NCBI RefSeq assembly: GCF_002871945.2
Contig: NZ_CP126963.1
Coordinates: forward strand, 186,001 to 250,000
Origin: Gleimia hominis
GTDB taxonomy: Bacteria; Actinomycetota; Actinomycetes; Actinomycetales; Actinomycetaceae
Direction: 5' to 3'
DNA: 64,000 nucleotides
This document shows, piece after piece, positions 1-8,449 of this stretch. The stretch's first letter is position 1, and each line of letters begins with the position of its first letter. The translations under genes and the position numbers were made by a program. The notes beneath the pieces are model-generated. The model worked only from the letters and a program-made list of their open reading frames with translations, was not told where the DNA came from and did not search any database.

Positions 1-315
1 TTGGTGTACGCACTAACGGGCCAACCCGTGTTGTTCCGTCACCTGGATGGCGCGTGGCAGTACCCGCAGTACTACATCGGCCAGTACTTCGACAAGTTCG
101 GTCACGACGCCCCCCTGTGCGAGCGGATTGCGCAGCACAAGATCAAGTACGTGTACGCCGACAGCTCACACTACTGGATTGGGAAGCAATCCGACGGGCA
201 ATTCGACGGGCTAGCCAAGTTCAAACCCGAAGCGTTCCCCGATGCCCTCAAGCTAATAGACAAGGCCGACGGGGCTCGCGTGTTCGAAATCAAAAACTGC
301 CCCGTCCATAAATAA
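1..315 (+). CDS. C-terminal fragment of a large membrane/cell-surface protein (DUF6541-like)
   Basis: The reading frame is open from the first base and ends at TAA 313-315, so this is the 3' end of a gene that begins before the window. The 104 visible residues are soluble in character and aromatic-rich (motifs HLDGAWQYPQYY and KYVYADSSHYW). They resemble the extracytoplasmic C-terminal tail of the multi-spanning actinobacterial DUF6541 proteins that sit in polysaccharide loci. That assignment comes from recollection of the family's ending (a 'KYVYVD'-like stretch), not from a search. It lies next to glycosyltransferase, flippase and polymerase genes, which suits a role in envelope glycan assembly. 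The first visible codon (TTG) is probably not the real start. Confidence 0.55.
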   Translation: MVYALTGQPVLFRHLDGAWQYPQYYIGQYFDKFGHDAPLCERIAQHKIKYVYADSSHYWIGKQSDGQFDGLAKFKPEAFPDALKLIDKADGARVFEIKNCPVHK

Positions 316-440
316 CGCGCAAAAAAGTACGTAATGCGGGCGCGGGTACATGTAATGCCAGAATATGTGCGGAACAGGGGGAGCGGCGCTCTATGCAAGT
401 GGGGCACGAGAACGCGCGCGTATCACCGAGGCCAAGCGGC

Positions 441-1457
441 TTATCCAACGAAGCGGTTAATGAACCCTAACCCAAGAGCGTTTGCTTCCAATAGGGCCCG
501 CCGCTTCCACGTCAACGCCCGCACCAGCGGGTTCTCGCGCCACTTCGGATACAGGGTCCGCAGCGTGTCGCGCAGCACCGGCAGTTCGGGGGCGCGCCGA
601 TCAATCTCATACACCCGCCGGTAAGTAGCCGCCATCAAATGAACCACCGCTAAAAACTCCGCCTCCAAGTACACGCGTGGATCGTCAAAATCTAACGCGT
701 ACTGCGTAAGCATCTTCGCCACCGGAATAATATCCAGGTTCTGCCGCAAATCTGGCGTGTTCATAATCGAACCTACCCGGTTGAAGTACCAGCACAACGG
801 CTTGCGACTCACCCGGATGCCACGCGCCGCCATGGTAAGACGCGGCAGAGTCGCCAGGTCCTCATAAATCAAACCCGGTGGAAAATCCAAGCCAGAACGA
901 TCAAACAAACTCCGGGCAATCACCCGCATCCCCACCTGAATATCCAAGTTCACCAACCACGGTGCCTGCGTCACACTTGGGAACCGACGCTTCACATTCG
1001 CATGCCCTTCAATTCGATGCCGCTGCGGATGCATATACGTCATAAGCACGCGCTCATCACCCGACAAATCCGCATTCTTCAACACCATCGGGTACGCGAA
1101 CAATTCCGTGTCCGCCGCCCACCTATCCAGGTCCGCTTTTATTACCTTGAGGGCACCTGGCGCAACCATGTCGTCAGCGTCCACGAACCAAATGAAATCC
1201 CCCCGGACTTCACGCAACGCCGTGTTCCGCGCCTTCGACACCCCACCGTTCTTCTGCGTCACCACCCGCAGCCGCCGATCCGCTTCGAACTGCGCGACAA
1301 TCTGCATCGACCCATCCGTGGAACCATCGTTGACGATCAGGACCTCAACCCAATCGCAGTTGTGTGCCGCCTCAAAAATAGATGACAAACACGCCCGCAG
1401 ATACTGCTCTTTGTTGTACAGGGGAATCGCAATCGACAACAGGGGAGTATTAACCAC
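441..1457 (-). CDS. Family 2 glycosyltransferase
   Basis: This 338-residue GT-A enzyme would transfer a sugar from a nucleotide-sugar to a growing envelope glycan on the cytoplasmic membrane face. The N-terminal motif LSIAIPLYNKEQYL (about residues 7-20), then LIVNDGSTDGS and the metal-binding WFVDADD (about residue 90), are the standard GT2 signature. An aromatic/basic C-terminal region follows. The start is GTG at 1457 with an AGGAAG ribosome-binding site seven bases upstream. It converges on the truncated membrane-protein gene and is divergent from the flippase at 1687. Sugar specificity cannot be read from the sequence. Confidence 0.9.
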   Translation of the reverse strand: MVNTPLLSIAIPLYNKEQYLRACLSSIFEAAHNCDWVEVLIVNDGSTDGSMQIVAQFEADRRLRVVTQKNGGVSKARNTALREVRGDFIWFVDADDMVAPGALKVIKADLDRWAADTELFAYPMVLKNADLSGDERVLMTYMHPQRHRIEGHANVKRRFPSVTQAPWLVNLDIQVGMRVIARSLFDRSGLDFPPGLIYEDLATLPRLTMAARGIRVSRKPLCWYFNRVGSIMNTPDLRQNLDIIPVAKMLTQYALDFDDPRVYLEAEFLAVVHLMAATYRRVYEIDRRAPELPVLRDTLRTLYPKWRENPLVRALTWKRRALLEANALGLGFINRFVG

Positions 1458-1686
1458 AGCAGACTTCCTATATAGGTAGAATCGTTGAGGACAATTGTAG
1501 ACTACCCGCGTGAGTAGCGGACGGGGACGAAAACACGGTTACGTAAGCGGCAGGCCACGGCGAAACCGCCTCGCTTCGTGAACCGTGGGCAACTGCGGAT
1601 AGGTGCGGATAGGTGCGCGCCCATTACGGGTGGTTGCTCGCGAGTGGCGGGCGCGTATGCTGGAGAGGTTCAAGAGGAGGGACTAG

Positions 1687-3033
1687 GTGGGGAAACTCAA
1701 ACAGAGATTCGCGGGTAGACGCGGCACTCTGGCGAAGAACACGTTCTTCCTGTACATCCTCATATTCTCCAGCTATGTTCTTGGCGCCATCACAATCCCT
1801 TACCAAACCAGGGTCATGGGCCCGCAGATTTATGGCAAACTCAACTGGGCGATAGCGACCATGGCGTACTTTGCGCTCCTCATTGACTTTGGCTACATGC
1901 TTTCGGGTACCGAACAGGTTGCGCGCAACCGCGAGAACCGCGAAGAAATCGAACGCATCGTCGGTGGCATCACTATAAACAAAGTGGTGACCGTGCTGAT
2001 CGGCCTGGTCGTTCTGGTTCCCCTGGCGTTCACCTGGTCGAAGATGAACACCGACCCGTGGTTCTACATCCTCGTGTATTTCTCTACCGTGTCGGCATCT
2101 TTTATGCTCGACTTCTTCTACCGCGGAATAGAACAGATGAAAGTGATCACGATGCGCACCGTTGGCATCCGCGTCATCTTCACCATCTGCATCTTCATTT
2201 TCTTACGCGAACCGGCGGACTACTGGGTTGTACCCGCCATGTCTTTAATAGGCGACCTGCTTTCGCTCGGGTTCGTTTACTACTACATGGTGAGGAAGTT
2301 GGGTTACCGCATAGTGTTTCCAAACTGGCGGTACTGCTGGGAACTCGCGCGCTACTCATCGATCTTCTTCTACTCCCGTGTTGCTGCCTCCGTGTACTCG
2401 TCAACGAACATGTTCCTGGTGGGCATCATTAACCCGGTGGGAGCACTCATCACGGGGGCGTACGCGTCGGCCGACAAAATACTGCAAACCATGCGGCTGG
2501 GGCTCGGGCCGATTGCCGATAGTCTCTACCCGTACATGGTGCGTAACCGCGACTTCAAGCTGTTGAAGAAACTACTTATTTGGCTGATGCCCCCAGTGGT
2601 TATTGGCGCCGCCATAATCGCGATTTGGGCCAAACCCATCTGCGTGTTCATCCTCGGCAGCGAGTACGCGCAAGCGGGGGAACTGCTGCGCCTGATGATG
2701 CCTATCTTTGTGGTTACGCTGCCGATATTCCTCCTTTCGTTCCCCACGCTGGGGGCAATGGGGCATTCGAGGGCCGTTAACAACTCCGTGTTCGCCGCCT
2801 GCGCCGTACACGTGGTACTGCTCGCGATCCTGTACGCCACCTCCACTTTGAGTGCGAAGTCAATTATCTGGTGCACCCTATTTACACAAATCATTGAGCT
2901 GTCGTACTGCGTTGGAGCGATCTACAAGTACCGTGAGGAATTGAAACCAGCGGAAGCTGAACCCCAGGTAACTGACGGGCATCCGGACGTAACCGAAGCC
3001 CGCTCAGCATCGGCATGCGAAGAGGAAGAATGA
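1687..3033 (+). CDS. Wzx-type polysaccharide flippase (MATE-like/MOP superfamily)
   Basis: A 448-residue, highly hydrophobic protein with about 12-14 membrane segments. It opens with KNTFFLYILIFSSYVLGAITIPYQTRVMGPQIYGKLNWA, matched here in short pieces (SSYVLGAITIPY; RVMGPQIYGKLN), which is the typical start of oligosaccharide flippases. These move lipid-linked repeat units across the membrane. The start is GTG at 1687 with a GAGGAGGGA site just upstream. It is followed after seven bases by the polymerase/ligase gene, so the two are likely co-transcribed. The C-terminal tail is charged and acidic (ending EEEE-like). The family call is strong and the substrate is unknown. Confidence 0.88.
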   Translation: MGKLKQRFAGRRGTLAKNTFFLYILIFSSYVLGAITIPYQTRVMGPQIYGKLNWAIATMAYFALLIDFGYMLSGTEQVARNRENREEIERIVGGITINKVVTVLIGLVVLVPLAFTWSKMNTDPWFYILVYFSTVSASFMLDFFYRGIEQMKVITMRTVGIRVIFTICIFIFLREPADYWVVPAMSLIGDLLSLGFVYYYMVRKLGYRIVFPNWRYCWELARYSSIFFYSRVAASVYSSTNMFLVGIINPVGALITGAYASADKILQTMRLGLGPIADSLYPYMVRNRDFKLLKKLLIWLMPPVVIGAAIIAIWAKPICVFILGSEYAQAGELLRLMMPIFVVTLPIFLLSFPTLGAMGHSRAVNNSVFAACAVHVVLLAILYATSTLSAKSIIWCTLFTQIIELSYCVGAIYKYREELKPAEAEPQVTDGHPDVTEARSASACEEEE

Positions 3034-3040
3034 GAGGCAC

Positions 3041-4648
3041 ATGAACGACACCCCTGAGGTCTCTACCAACCGTGATTCTTCCGCGGCCCAACCGGCAGCG
3101 TCCCCCTCGGATTCGTGGCACCGTTGGGTAGATCCAGCGCGTTCGCATACCTTGCTGCGCGCAGTGGTTAACCCGCTGTATTGCTTCAGCGCGTACCTCA
3201 CGTTTTTATTTTTGAATCAAACGCAACTGCTTAACGCGCACCTGCGTTACGTGCAGTACGGGCTCGTGCTGTGGGCGGCAGTGGTGATCGGGCATAAAGC
3301 CGTGTTCGACCGCGCGTGGTGGCGGGTGCGGTACTTAAAAATCCTGCTGTGCTTGCTTCCTGTGGCGGCGTTAACGGCGCTGCTAACCGGACTCACAGAA
3401 CCCGCGTTCAACGTGGTGGATCAGGTTAAATCCGCGATCTTACTGTGCGTATCCCTGATGCTTGCCTACCCGCTGGGTGGGTATCTTGCGCGTTCGCGCA
3501 CCCCCGTGAAAGATGCGGTGGTGGCATTTTGCCCGGCGGCAACGGTCGTTTTACTGCAAGCGCTAGGGGTGATTGTAACGTTTCTGGCGCGCGTGAGTTT
3601 TTGGTACGGGCGGCCTGGGGCGGAACACTTTGTGGGCGTGCGGTTCATTAACTACGACCCAACCCACCGGCCCATGATCGTTTTTGGACTCAACGAAGAT
3701 TCCAACCACGCGGCCCTTTTCGCAATTGTCGCGCTAGTGTTCTTTTTCTGGCTGTTTGCCCACCGAAATAAGTTTGAGGCAGCGTGGGTGCGGCGCGTAA
3801 TCACAGCGGTGCACGCAGTGGCGTGGGTGGTGTTGCCGGTCGCGATGATCCTTTCTAACTCCCGCGGGGCCAAGGTAGCGCTGTACGTTTCATTGCTGTT
3901 AGTTGCCCCGATTGCGGTGCGAGCCCGCTGGCGCACGCTCTCTAGCCGGCAGCGAGCCAAACGCGGCCTCGTGTCCGTGGTGGTCGCACTGCTTGCGGTA
4001 ACAGGCACCGGGGTTGCTGTCCAGTGGGCAGCCAGCATGTACCTCACGGAAATAACGAACACGTACGTGGATCGCCACGGGTTCTTGGTGACGGGGGATT
4101 TGACGCCGAAAGAAAAGAAAGATGAGGGCGCGCAAAAACCCACGGTGGAGCAAGACAAGGGCGCGGTAGTTCGGTCTGTGCGCAGTGCGATCTGGGCGGA
4201 CACGCTGAAGATTTGGAGCCACCGCCCAGTGCTGGGAATCGGGCCGTACAACACGCGGATTGCCGCGGCGGAATACGGGGTGGGAACCCCCGAGTCTTAC
4301 ATTCGTATCAGCGGCGTAGTGCATAACTCGTACTTGGATGTGCTGGTCTACTACGGGTTAGCTGGGGTGGCTGTGTACTTAACTGCAGGCACGGCGGTGA
4401 TAGGGCGCACCGTTCGGCGATTGCGAGGCTCAGGGAACCTTTTGGGGCAGCCCGCTTACCCAGATGCTTCGGATACGTGCATTATCTTTGCCGCGGTATT
4501 CATAGGTGTGGGCATGGCGTTCTTGTCTTCCCTTTATCTTGGTTTCGATTGCCTGCAAGGAATACTCATGGTGCTCGGCGGTTTCTTAGCCAACCGAAAG
4601 AGCGAACCAGCGCGTATAGTGGTGCAAAAACCAATGGTGCAAAATTGA
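3041..4648 (+). CDS. O-antigen ligase/polymerase family membrane protein
   Basis: This 535-residue polytopic protein has the Wzy/WaaL layout: about ten membrane helices split by a large extracytoplasmic loop (roughly residues 330-430) that contains the charged stretch TPKEKKDEGAQKP. After it come the conserved GIGPYNTRI and VHNSYLDVLVYYGLAGV motifs, where the His in the VHNSYL element is characteristic of ligases and polymerases. It probably polymerises the repeat unit or attaches the glycan flipped by the upstream gene. The ATG start at 3041 follows a GAGAGG site. The N-terminal 40 residues are polar and disordered-looking. Confidence 0.8.
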   Translation: MNDTPEVSTNRDSSAAQPAASPSDSWHRWVDPARSHTLLRAVVNPLYCFSAYLTFLFLNQTQLLNAHLRYVQYGLVLWAAVVIGHKAVFDRAWWRVRYLKILLCLLPVAALTALLTGLTEPAFNVVDQVKSAILLCVSLMLAYPLGGYLARSRTPVKDAVVAFCPAATVVLLQALGVIVTFLARVSFWYGRPGAEHFVGVRFINYDPTHRPMIVFGLNEDSNHAALFAIVALVFFFWLFAHRNKFEAAWVRRVITAVHAVAWVVLPVAMILSNSRGAKVALYVSLLLVAPIAVRARWRTLSSRQRAKRGLVSVVVALLAVTGTGVAVQWAASMYLTEITNTYVDRHGFLVTGDLTPKEKKDEGAQKPTVEQDKGAVVRSVRSAIWADTLKIWSHRPVLGIGPYNTRIAAAEYGVGTPESYIRISGVVHNSYLDVLVYYGLAGVAVYLTAGTAVIGRTVRRLRGSGNLLGQPAYPDASDTCIIFAAVFIGVGMAFLSSLYLGFDCLQGILMVLGGFLANRKSEPARIVVQKPMVQN

Positions 4649-4658
4649 GGAAAACAAA

Positions 4659-4720
4659 CTGTAAGTGCAGCGGAAGCTAATCTGTAAGCACGGCAGTAGC
4701 TAATCTGTAAGCGCAGCGCC
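4659..4720 (+). repeat. 23-bp direct tandem repeat, about 2.7 copies
   Basis: CTGTAAG recurs at 4659, 4682 and 4705, each followed by a similar GCAGCGG/AGCTAAT-type stretch, giving a 23-bp period. It fills the gap between the polymerase gene and the next glycosyltransferase. No promoter or terminator function is evident. Confidence 0.75.
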
Positions 4721-4754
4721 GCCCGTGGGTGGCTGGGAAAGATGGAGGGACGCG

Positions 4755-6059
4755 TTGGAGAGTCCGCTAGTCACGGTGGTTATCCCCGTGTACAACATGG
4801 AGCCGTACCTGGCCGCTAGTTTGCGGTCGGTGTGCAACCAGGATTACCAGAACCTGCAGATCATTGCGGTTGACGATGGTTCCATCGACGGGTCGGGCAG
4901 CATTTTGGATGAGTGGGATGATCCGCGGCTGCAGGTACTGCACGTGCCTAACGGGGGATTGTCGTCGGCGCGTAACCTGGGGCTTAACCAGGCGAAGGGG
5001 GAATACGTAGTCTTCTTTGATTCCGACGACTTACTTCGCCCCAACTACGTGTCCGCCCTGCTCGATGCCGCGCGGGATACGGGCGCGGACGTGGCGGTGT
5101 GCGGTTTGGAATCGTTTGCCGACGGAACCACCCCTGAGTTAGATAAGCGCCCGCCCAGGCCCAATGGCTCGCCCAGGTCCACTGGTCACCCCCGCTCGGA
5201 TGCAGGTGCGTGTGCGCAGGCAGATGCAAGTGGGAACAAGGGGGCAAATGCGGACGCGAATGCAAATGCCGACGCGAATGCGGAAGCGAACACGGGGCAC
5301 GGGCAGTCGCGAATGCCGGTGAATCTGTTGACGTCCGATCGGGCGATTGACGCTATGTACAGCACTGACACGCTCGCGCAGTTCACGGTTGCTTGGGCAA
5401 GGTTGCTGCACCGCCGGATCTACCGCGGGTTACGTTTTCCAGTTGGGATGATTCATGAGGACGTGGGGACCGCGCTTGGTGTTTACCAGCAGGCCAATGC
5501 GGTGGCGGTAGTGGATGCGCCCCTGTACTTGTATCGGGATACTCCGGGGTCGATTATGAACCAGGATCCGCGGTGGAATCGGTTGGATGCGTTGAAGTTC
5601 TACGAGCGGGACGCGCGGGATTTAGCGCGTGAGGGGAGTGAGCACGCGGTGCAGGCGCTACACTGCGCATTCAAAACGGCGATCTCTAACCTCGCGTGGT
5701 TCTCTAAGTACCCCCACATGCGTGCCGACCCGCGGTTCAACAAGCTGAAAGCGCACGTTCAAGTACTGGCCCGCCGCGTGCTTGCCAACTATGCACAAAA
5801 CAGGCGTCAAACTGAGGGGCCACAACTGCGGGCGTGCGCATTCTGGCGGCACCCACAAATACTCTGGCGGCAACTACAAGCAGGGGCCAGTTCCCAACAA
5901 CGGCGAGTAAACAGCTACACACCTAACCCCGGGGCGGGAAGCAACTTGCCTCACCCCAGCGTTTTGGAAAAAGCGATTCTGCACGCATTCGCAACCAGCT
6001 CAGATTTAGCTCTGCCAATCTACCGGGCGGCCCTAGAACTAAAGCAGCGCGGAAATTAA
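4755..6059 (+). CDS. Family 2 glycosyltransferase with a low-complexity insertion
   Basis: A GT2 enzyme of 434 residues with the motifs LVTVVIPVYNMEPYL, AVDDGSIDGSGS and FFDSDDLLRPNYV (metal-binding DSDD, about residue 88). I chose the TTG at 4755 because GGAGGG lies at 4744-4749; an in-frame GTG at 4725 would add ten residues that are not conserved in the family. Between the nucleotide-binding core and the acceptor half (about residues 130-190) is an inserted Pro/Ser-rich then Ala/Asn/Asp-rich segment. It is encoded partly by a repeat of period 18 bp (GACGCGAATGC at 5253 and 5271). The insertion looks like a replication-slippage expansion and may be a surface linker. The C-terminal 70 residues are also poorly conserved-looking. 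Confidence 0.87.
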   Translation: MESPLVTVVIPVYNMEPYLAASLRSVCNQDYQNLQIIAVDDGSIDGSGSILDEWDDPRLQVLHVPNGGLSSARNLGLNQAKGEYVVFFDSDDLLRPNYVSALLDAARDTGADVAVCGLESFADGTTPELDKRPPRPNGSPRSTGHPRSDAGACAQADASGNKGANADANANADANAEANTGHGQSRMPVNLLTSDRAIDAMYSTDTLAQFTVAWARLLHRRIYRGLRFPVGMIHEDVGTALGVYQQANAVAVVDAPLYLYRDTPGSIMNQDPRWNRLDALKFYERDARDLAREGSEHAVQALHCAFKTAISNLAWFSKYPHMRADPRFNKLKAHVQVLARRVLANYAQNRRQTEGPQLRACAFWRHPQILWRQLQAGASSQQRRVNSYTPNPGAGSNLPHPSVLEKAILHAFATSSDLALPIYRAALELKQRGN

Positions 6060-6078
6060 AGCGACTTGGGATCTTGAA

Positions 6079-6125
6079 TCGCCTGCTACTAGGCGAGTTA
6101 GGGAACTCATGTCGCCTGCTACTAG
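6079..6125 (+). repeat. Direct repeat of 14 bp, 33-bp period, in a convergent gap
   Basis: TCGCCTGCTACTAG occurs at 6079-6092 and again at 6112-6125. The first copy also forms a small hairpin (TCGCCT/AGGCGA, 6079-6096). It lies between the glycosyltransferase stop and the convergent apbE stop, and no U-tract supports a terminator. Confidence 0.7.
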
Positions 6126-6134
6126 CCTGGGACC

Positions 6135-7217
6135 TCAAACCGCGCTAGAACTGTGGACTTGGCCCTGCTGATCGAGGGTGAGCCACCGAGCGCCGCGCAG
6201 TAACTCCCGGTTCGGCTCACCGGTAACCAGTAGGGCAGTGGAGGCAACTTCCGCGCGGATACCACTGTCGCAGATCACGCTCGCTTGCCGCACCCCACTG
6301 TCGGATGGGCAGCCGGCGCGCGGGTCAATCACGTGATGCACCATCTGGCCGTGCACCAGTTGGGGCAAGCGCTGCAGGTAGTCGCCGGACGTGGACAGCG
6401 CTCCGCGAAAACGCACGGTGGTTGCCACGCCCTCATGATTCAAATCGGAAATCCCAACCCGCCAAGAATCATCCGTAGACGAAATCGAAGAAGTCCCGAC
6501 GGAAACCAACGCGGAATCAACGCCACGTGCGACGCACAGGTCTCGCAACTGGTCTGCGGCCGCGCCTTTCGCCACTCCGTCGAGGTTCAACAGCGCGCCA
6601 CCGCGCACCCGGTACTCACACGCCCCCCGTTTTTGCAGTAACTGCGGGTCACACTGCTGGCGAGCCCGCATCACCACGTCATCGGAAGGCAGCTGTGGAT
6701 CCTGGCCATTCGCGATGGCCGCGGCCCAGCGTTTAACACTCCACAGGCGAGCTAAACGGCCAATTACCGGGGTAAACGCGCCGCCCGAGGTCGCGGCATA
6801 AGCAAGTGCGGCGTCCAACAGCTCAGCGGTGAGTGGCGCCACCGTAACCCACTGTCCGGCCGCACGGTTTACCCGCGACACGTCCGAATCCTCAATGAAA
6901 CGCGACCACAACCGCTCCTGATACGCCAACAGCTGCGCAAGCGCGTCAGGCAACGCAGCAGAAATGCGCCCGCGCGCCCACACGTCAACGACCGTTCCCA
7001 TGGCCGGTAAAGACAAATGCCAAATCGGTTCGTCCTGGTCCGCTGGGCTCGGTGCATGGGGCGCTCGCCCCGCCCCGGTGCCCGTTCTGTGCGAGGTTCC
7101 CGTTCTGTGCGAAACGAAACCGCTTGGGCGCGAACCTCGTTCTGCCTCGCGTGCCCCACCCGCCCGATGGTGAGGGTGAGCATTCGCCTGGGAGTGGGGG
7201 TTAGTAGTCGGACTCAT
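6135..7217 (-). CDS. apbE: ApbE-family FAD:protein FMN transferase
   Basis: This enzyme moves FMN from FAD onto a threonine of an FMN-binding domain protein. The 360-residue ORF has the family landmarks: PAMGTVVDVWARG at the start of the domain (about residue 70), LDGVAKGAAAD (about residue 215), HVIDPRAG (about residue 295) and the Mg-site element AEVASTALL near the C-terminus, where Glu replaces the commoner Asp. The likely substrate is the neighbouring FMN-binding lipoprotein, whose 3' end overlaps this start by 17 bp. The first 65 residues are low-complexity, with a duplicated SHRTGT encoded by an 18-bp repeat near 7079-7115. No signal peptide or lipobox is visible, unlike many ApbE proteins. 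The true start may be internal. Confidence 0.88.
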   Translation of the reverse strand: MSPTTNPHSQANAHPHHRAGGAREAERGSRPSGFVSHRTGTSHRTGTGAGRAPHAPSPADQDEPIWHLSLPAMGTVVDVWARGRISAALPDALAQLLAYQERLWSRFIEDSDVSRVNRAAGQWVTVAPLTAELLDAALAYAATSGGAFTPVIGRLARLWSVKRWAAAIANGQDPQLPSDDVVMRARQQCDPQLLQKRGACEYRVRGGALLNLDGVAKGAAADQLRDLCVARGVDSALVSVGTSSISSTDDSWRVGISDLNHEGVATTVRFRGALSTSGDYLQRLPQLVHGQMVHHVIDPRAGCPSDSGVRQASVICDSGIRAEVASTALLVTGEPNRELLRGARWLTLDQQGQVHSSSAV

Positions 7218-7707
7218 CTAGTTCCAGGTCGGGCACGGTAACGGAATCGACCGTGCCATCATCCTCCCGGCCTTGCGCCTTTAAGATTGCGCGTGCGGCC
7301 GCTTGGATGAACTGTGAATGCCCCACAGTGGCCCCAGAGATCACCGCGATCTCATCAGGATTTTGCTTTTCCACCAGGGCGTGTGCGTACTGCCCGTAAG
7401 ACGCAACGGCTTTCTGAGCGCTCTTGTAGTACTCTTCGTTACCGATCTGCCCGTCCGACGACTTGCCGTAGTTCGCGTCTTTCGCACTCCCGTCTTTGCG
7501 CAGCGTCACGTACTTCGCGTCCGCGATCTTGCCGTCTTTCACAGTGATCGTCACGTGCCCAACCGCCCCCTGGTTATCGGGGTTCGACGCGCCTTCAAAC
7601 TGCCCGTCCTTCATGGGGGCCGACATGTCCACCAGCTGCGGTGCGGAACATGCTGCTAACAGTAGAGCCGAAAGCGCCCCCGCAGTTACCGCACTTTTTC
7701 GTTTCAT
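7201..7707 (-). CDS. FMN-binding domain lipoprotein
   Basis: A 168-residue lipoprotein. The signal peptide ends in LLLAAC at Cys20, so it is predicted to be anchored outside the membrane. The rest is one FMN-binding domain, with GHVTITVKDGKIADAKYV at the front and the flavinylation motif ISGATVGHS near residue 125, whose Thr is the expected covalent FMN attachment site. Together with ApbE next door this points to an extracytoplasmic one-electron carrier. Its placement at the end of a P19/FTR1 iron operon suggests it supplies or removes electrons during iron handling, which is inference. Its ATG overlaps the ATPase stop by four bases (ATGA), implying translational coupling. Confidence 0.9.
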   Translation of the reverse strand: MKRKSAVTAGALSALLLAACSAPQLVDMSAPMKDGQFEGASNPDNQGAVGHVTITVKDGKIADAKYVTLRKDGSAKDANYGKSSDGQIGNEEYYKSAQKAVASYGQYAHALVEKQNPDEIAVISGATVGHSQFIQAAARAILKAQGREDDGTVDSVTVPDLELDESDY

Positions 7708-8429
7708 TTCGCTTCTTTCGTAATGAGGGAACCCACCGGTTCCGTATCCGTCGCACCTTCCGCGTGGTACAGCTCGTTCACAATCTGCCCGTGGTCCAGC
7801 CGGATTTCCCGCTCCCCACGCGCCGCCACCGTCGTGTCGTGAGTAACGACAATCAGCGTTGTTCCGTCCGCGTGCAACTGGCGGAAGATATCGAGCACGA
7901 TGTGTTCGTTTTTCGCATCCAAGTTACCGGTAGGTTCGTCAGCTAGCACTAGTTTCGGATAGTTAATGAGGGCCCGGGCTACGCACACTCGCTGCTGCTC
8001 ACCGCCCGACAGTTGGCGGGGCAGGTGGGTTGCCCGATCCGCGAGCCCCACGCGATCCAGGGCTTCCAGCGCCTCTTTCTCGTCTGGCATCGAATGGTAG
8101 TACTGCGCTACCATCACGTTCTCCACCGCTGTTAAGTGGGGGATCAGGTGGAACTGCTGGAACACCAGGCCCACGGTTTCACGCCGAATCTGCGTCAAAT
8201 CATCTTTCGACGCGGTGGAAATGTCGTGGCGGTCCAACACCACTTTGCCTTTAGATGCCGTGTCCATGCAGCCAATAATGTTCATCATGGTGGTTTTCCC
8301 AGACCCAGATGGCCCCACGATGGACAGCCACTCGCCGGGCGTTACCTTCAGGTTCACCCGGTCTAGCGCGTGCAGCTCCCCGTAGATTTTCGAAACGTCC
8401 TCAAGTTCTAACAACGTTTTATTCGACAT
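7704..8429 (-). CDS. ABC transporter ATPase (MacB/LolD-like) of the P19 iron operon
   Basis: A 241-residue ATPase with Walker A GPSGSGKTT (residues about 38-46), signature LSGGEQQRV (about 140), Walker B LVLADEPTGNLD and the switch His in VVTHD. This LolD/MacB-type subunit would energise the two FtsX-like permeases encoded upstream (9750-11186 and 8450-9742). Such complexes usually act as mechanotransmission devices on extracytoplasmic partners and not as classic importers. Equivalent ATPase and paired-permease genes accompany P19 and Ftr1 in Campylobacter. It lies 20 bp after the second permease. Confidence 0.92.
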   Translation of the reverse strand: MSNKTLLELEDVSKIYGELHALDRVNLKVTPGEWLSIVGPSGSGKTTMMNIIGCMDTASKGKVVLDRHDISTASKDDLTQIRRETVGLVFQQFHLIPHLTAVENVMVAQYYHSMPDEKEALEALDRVGLADRATHLPRQLSGGEQQRVCVARALINYPKLVLADEPTGNLDAKNEHIVLDIFRQLHADGTTLIVVTHDTTVAARGEREIRLDHGQIVNELYHAEGATDTEPVGSLITKEAK

Positions 8430-8449
8430 AGCTAGTTCTTCTACTCTCC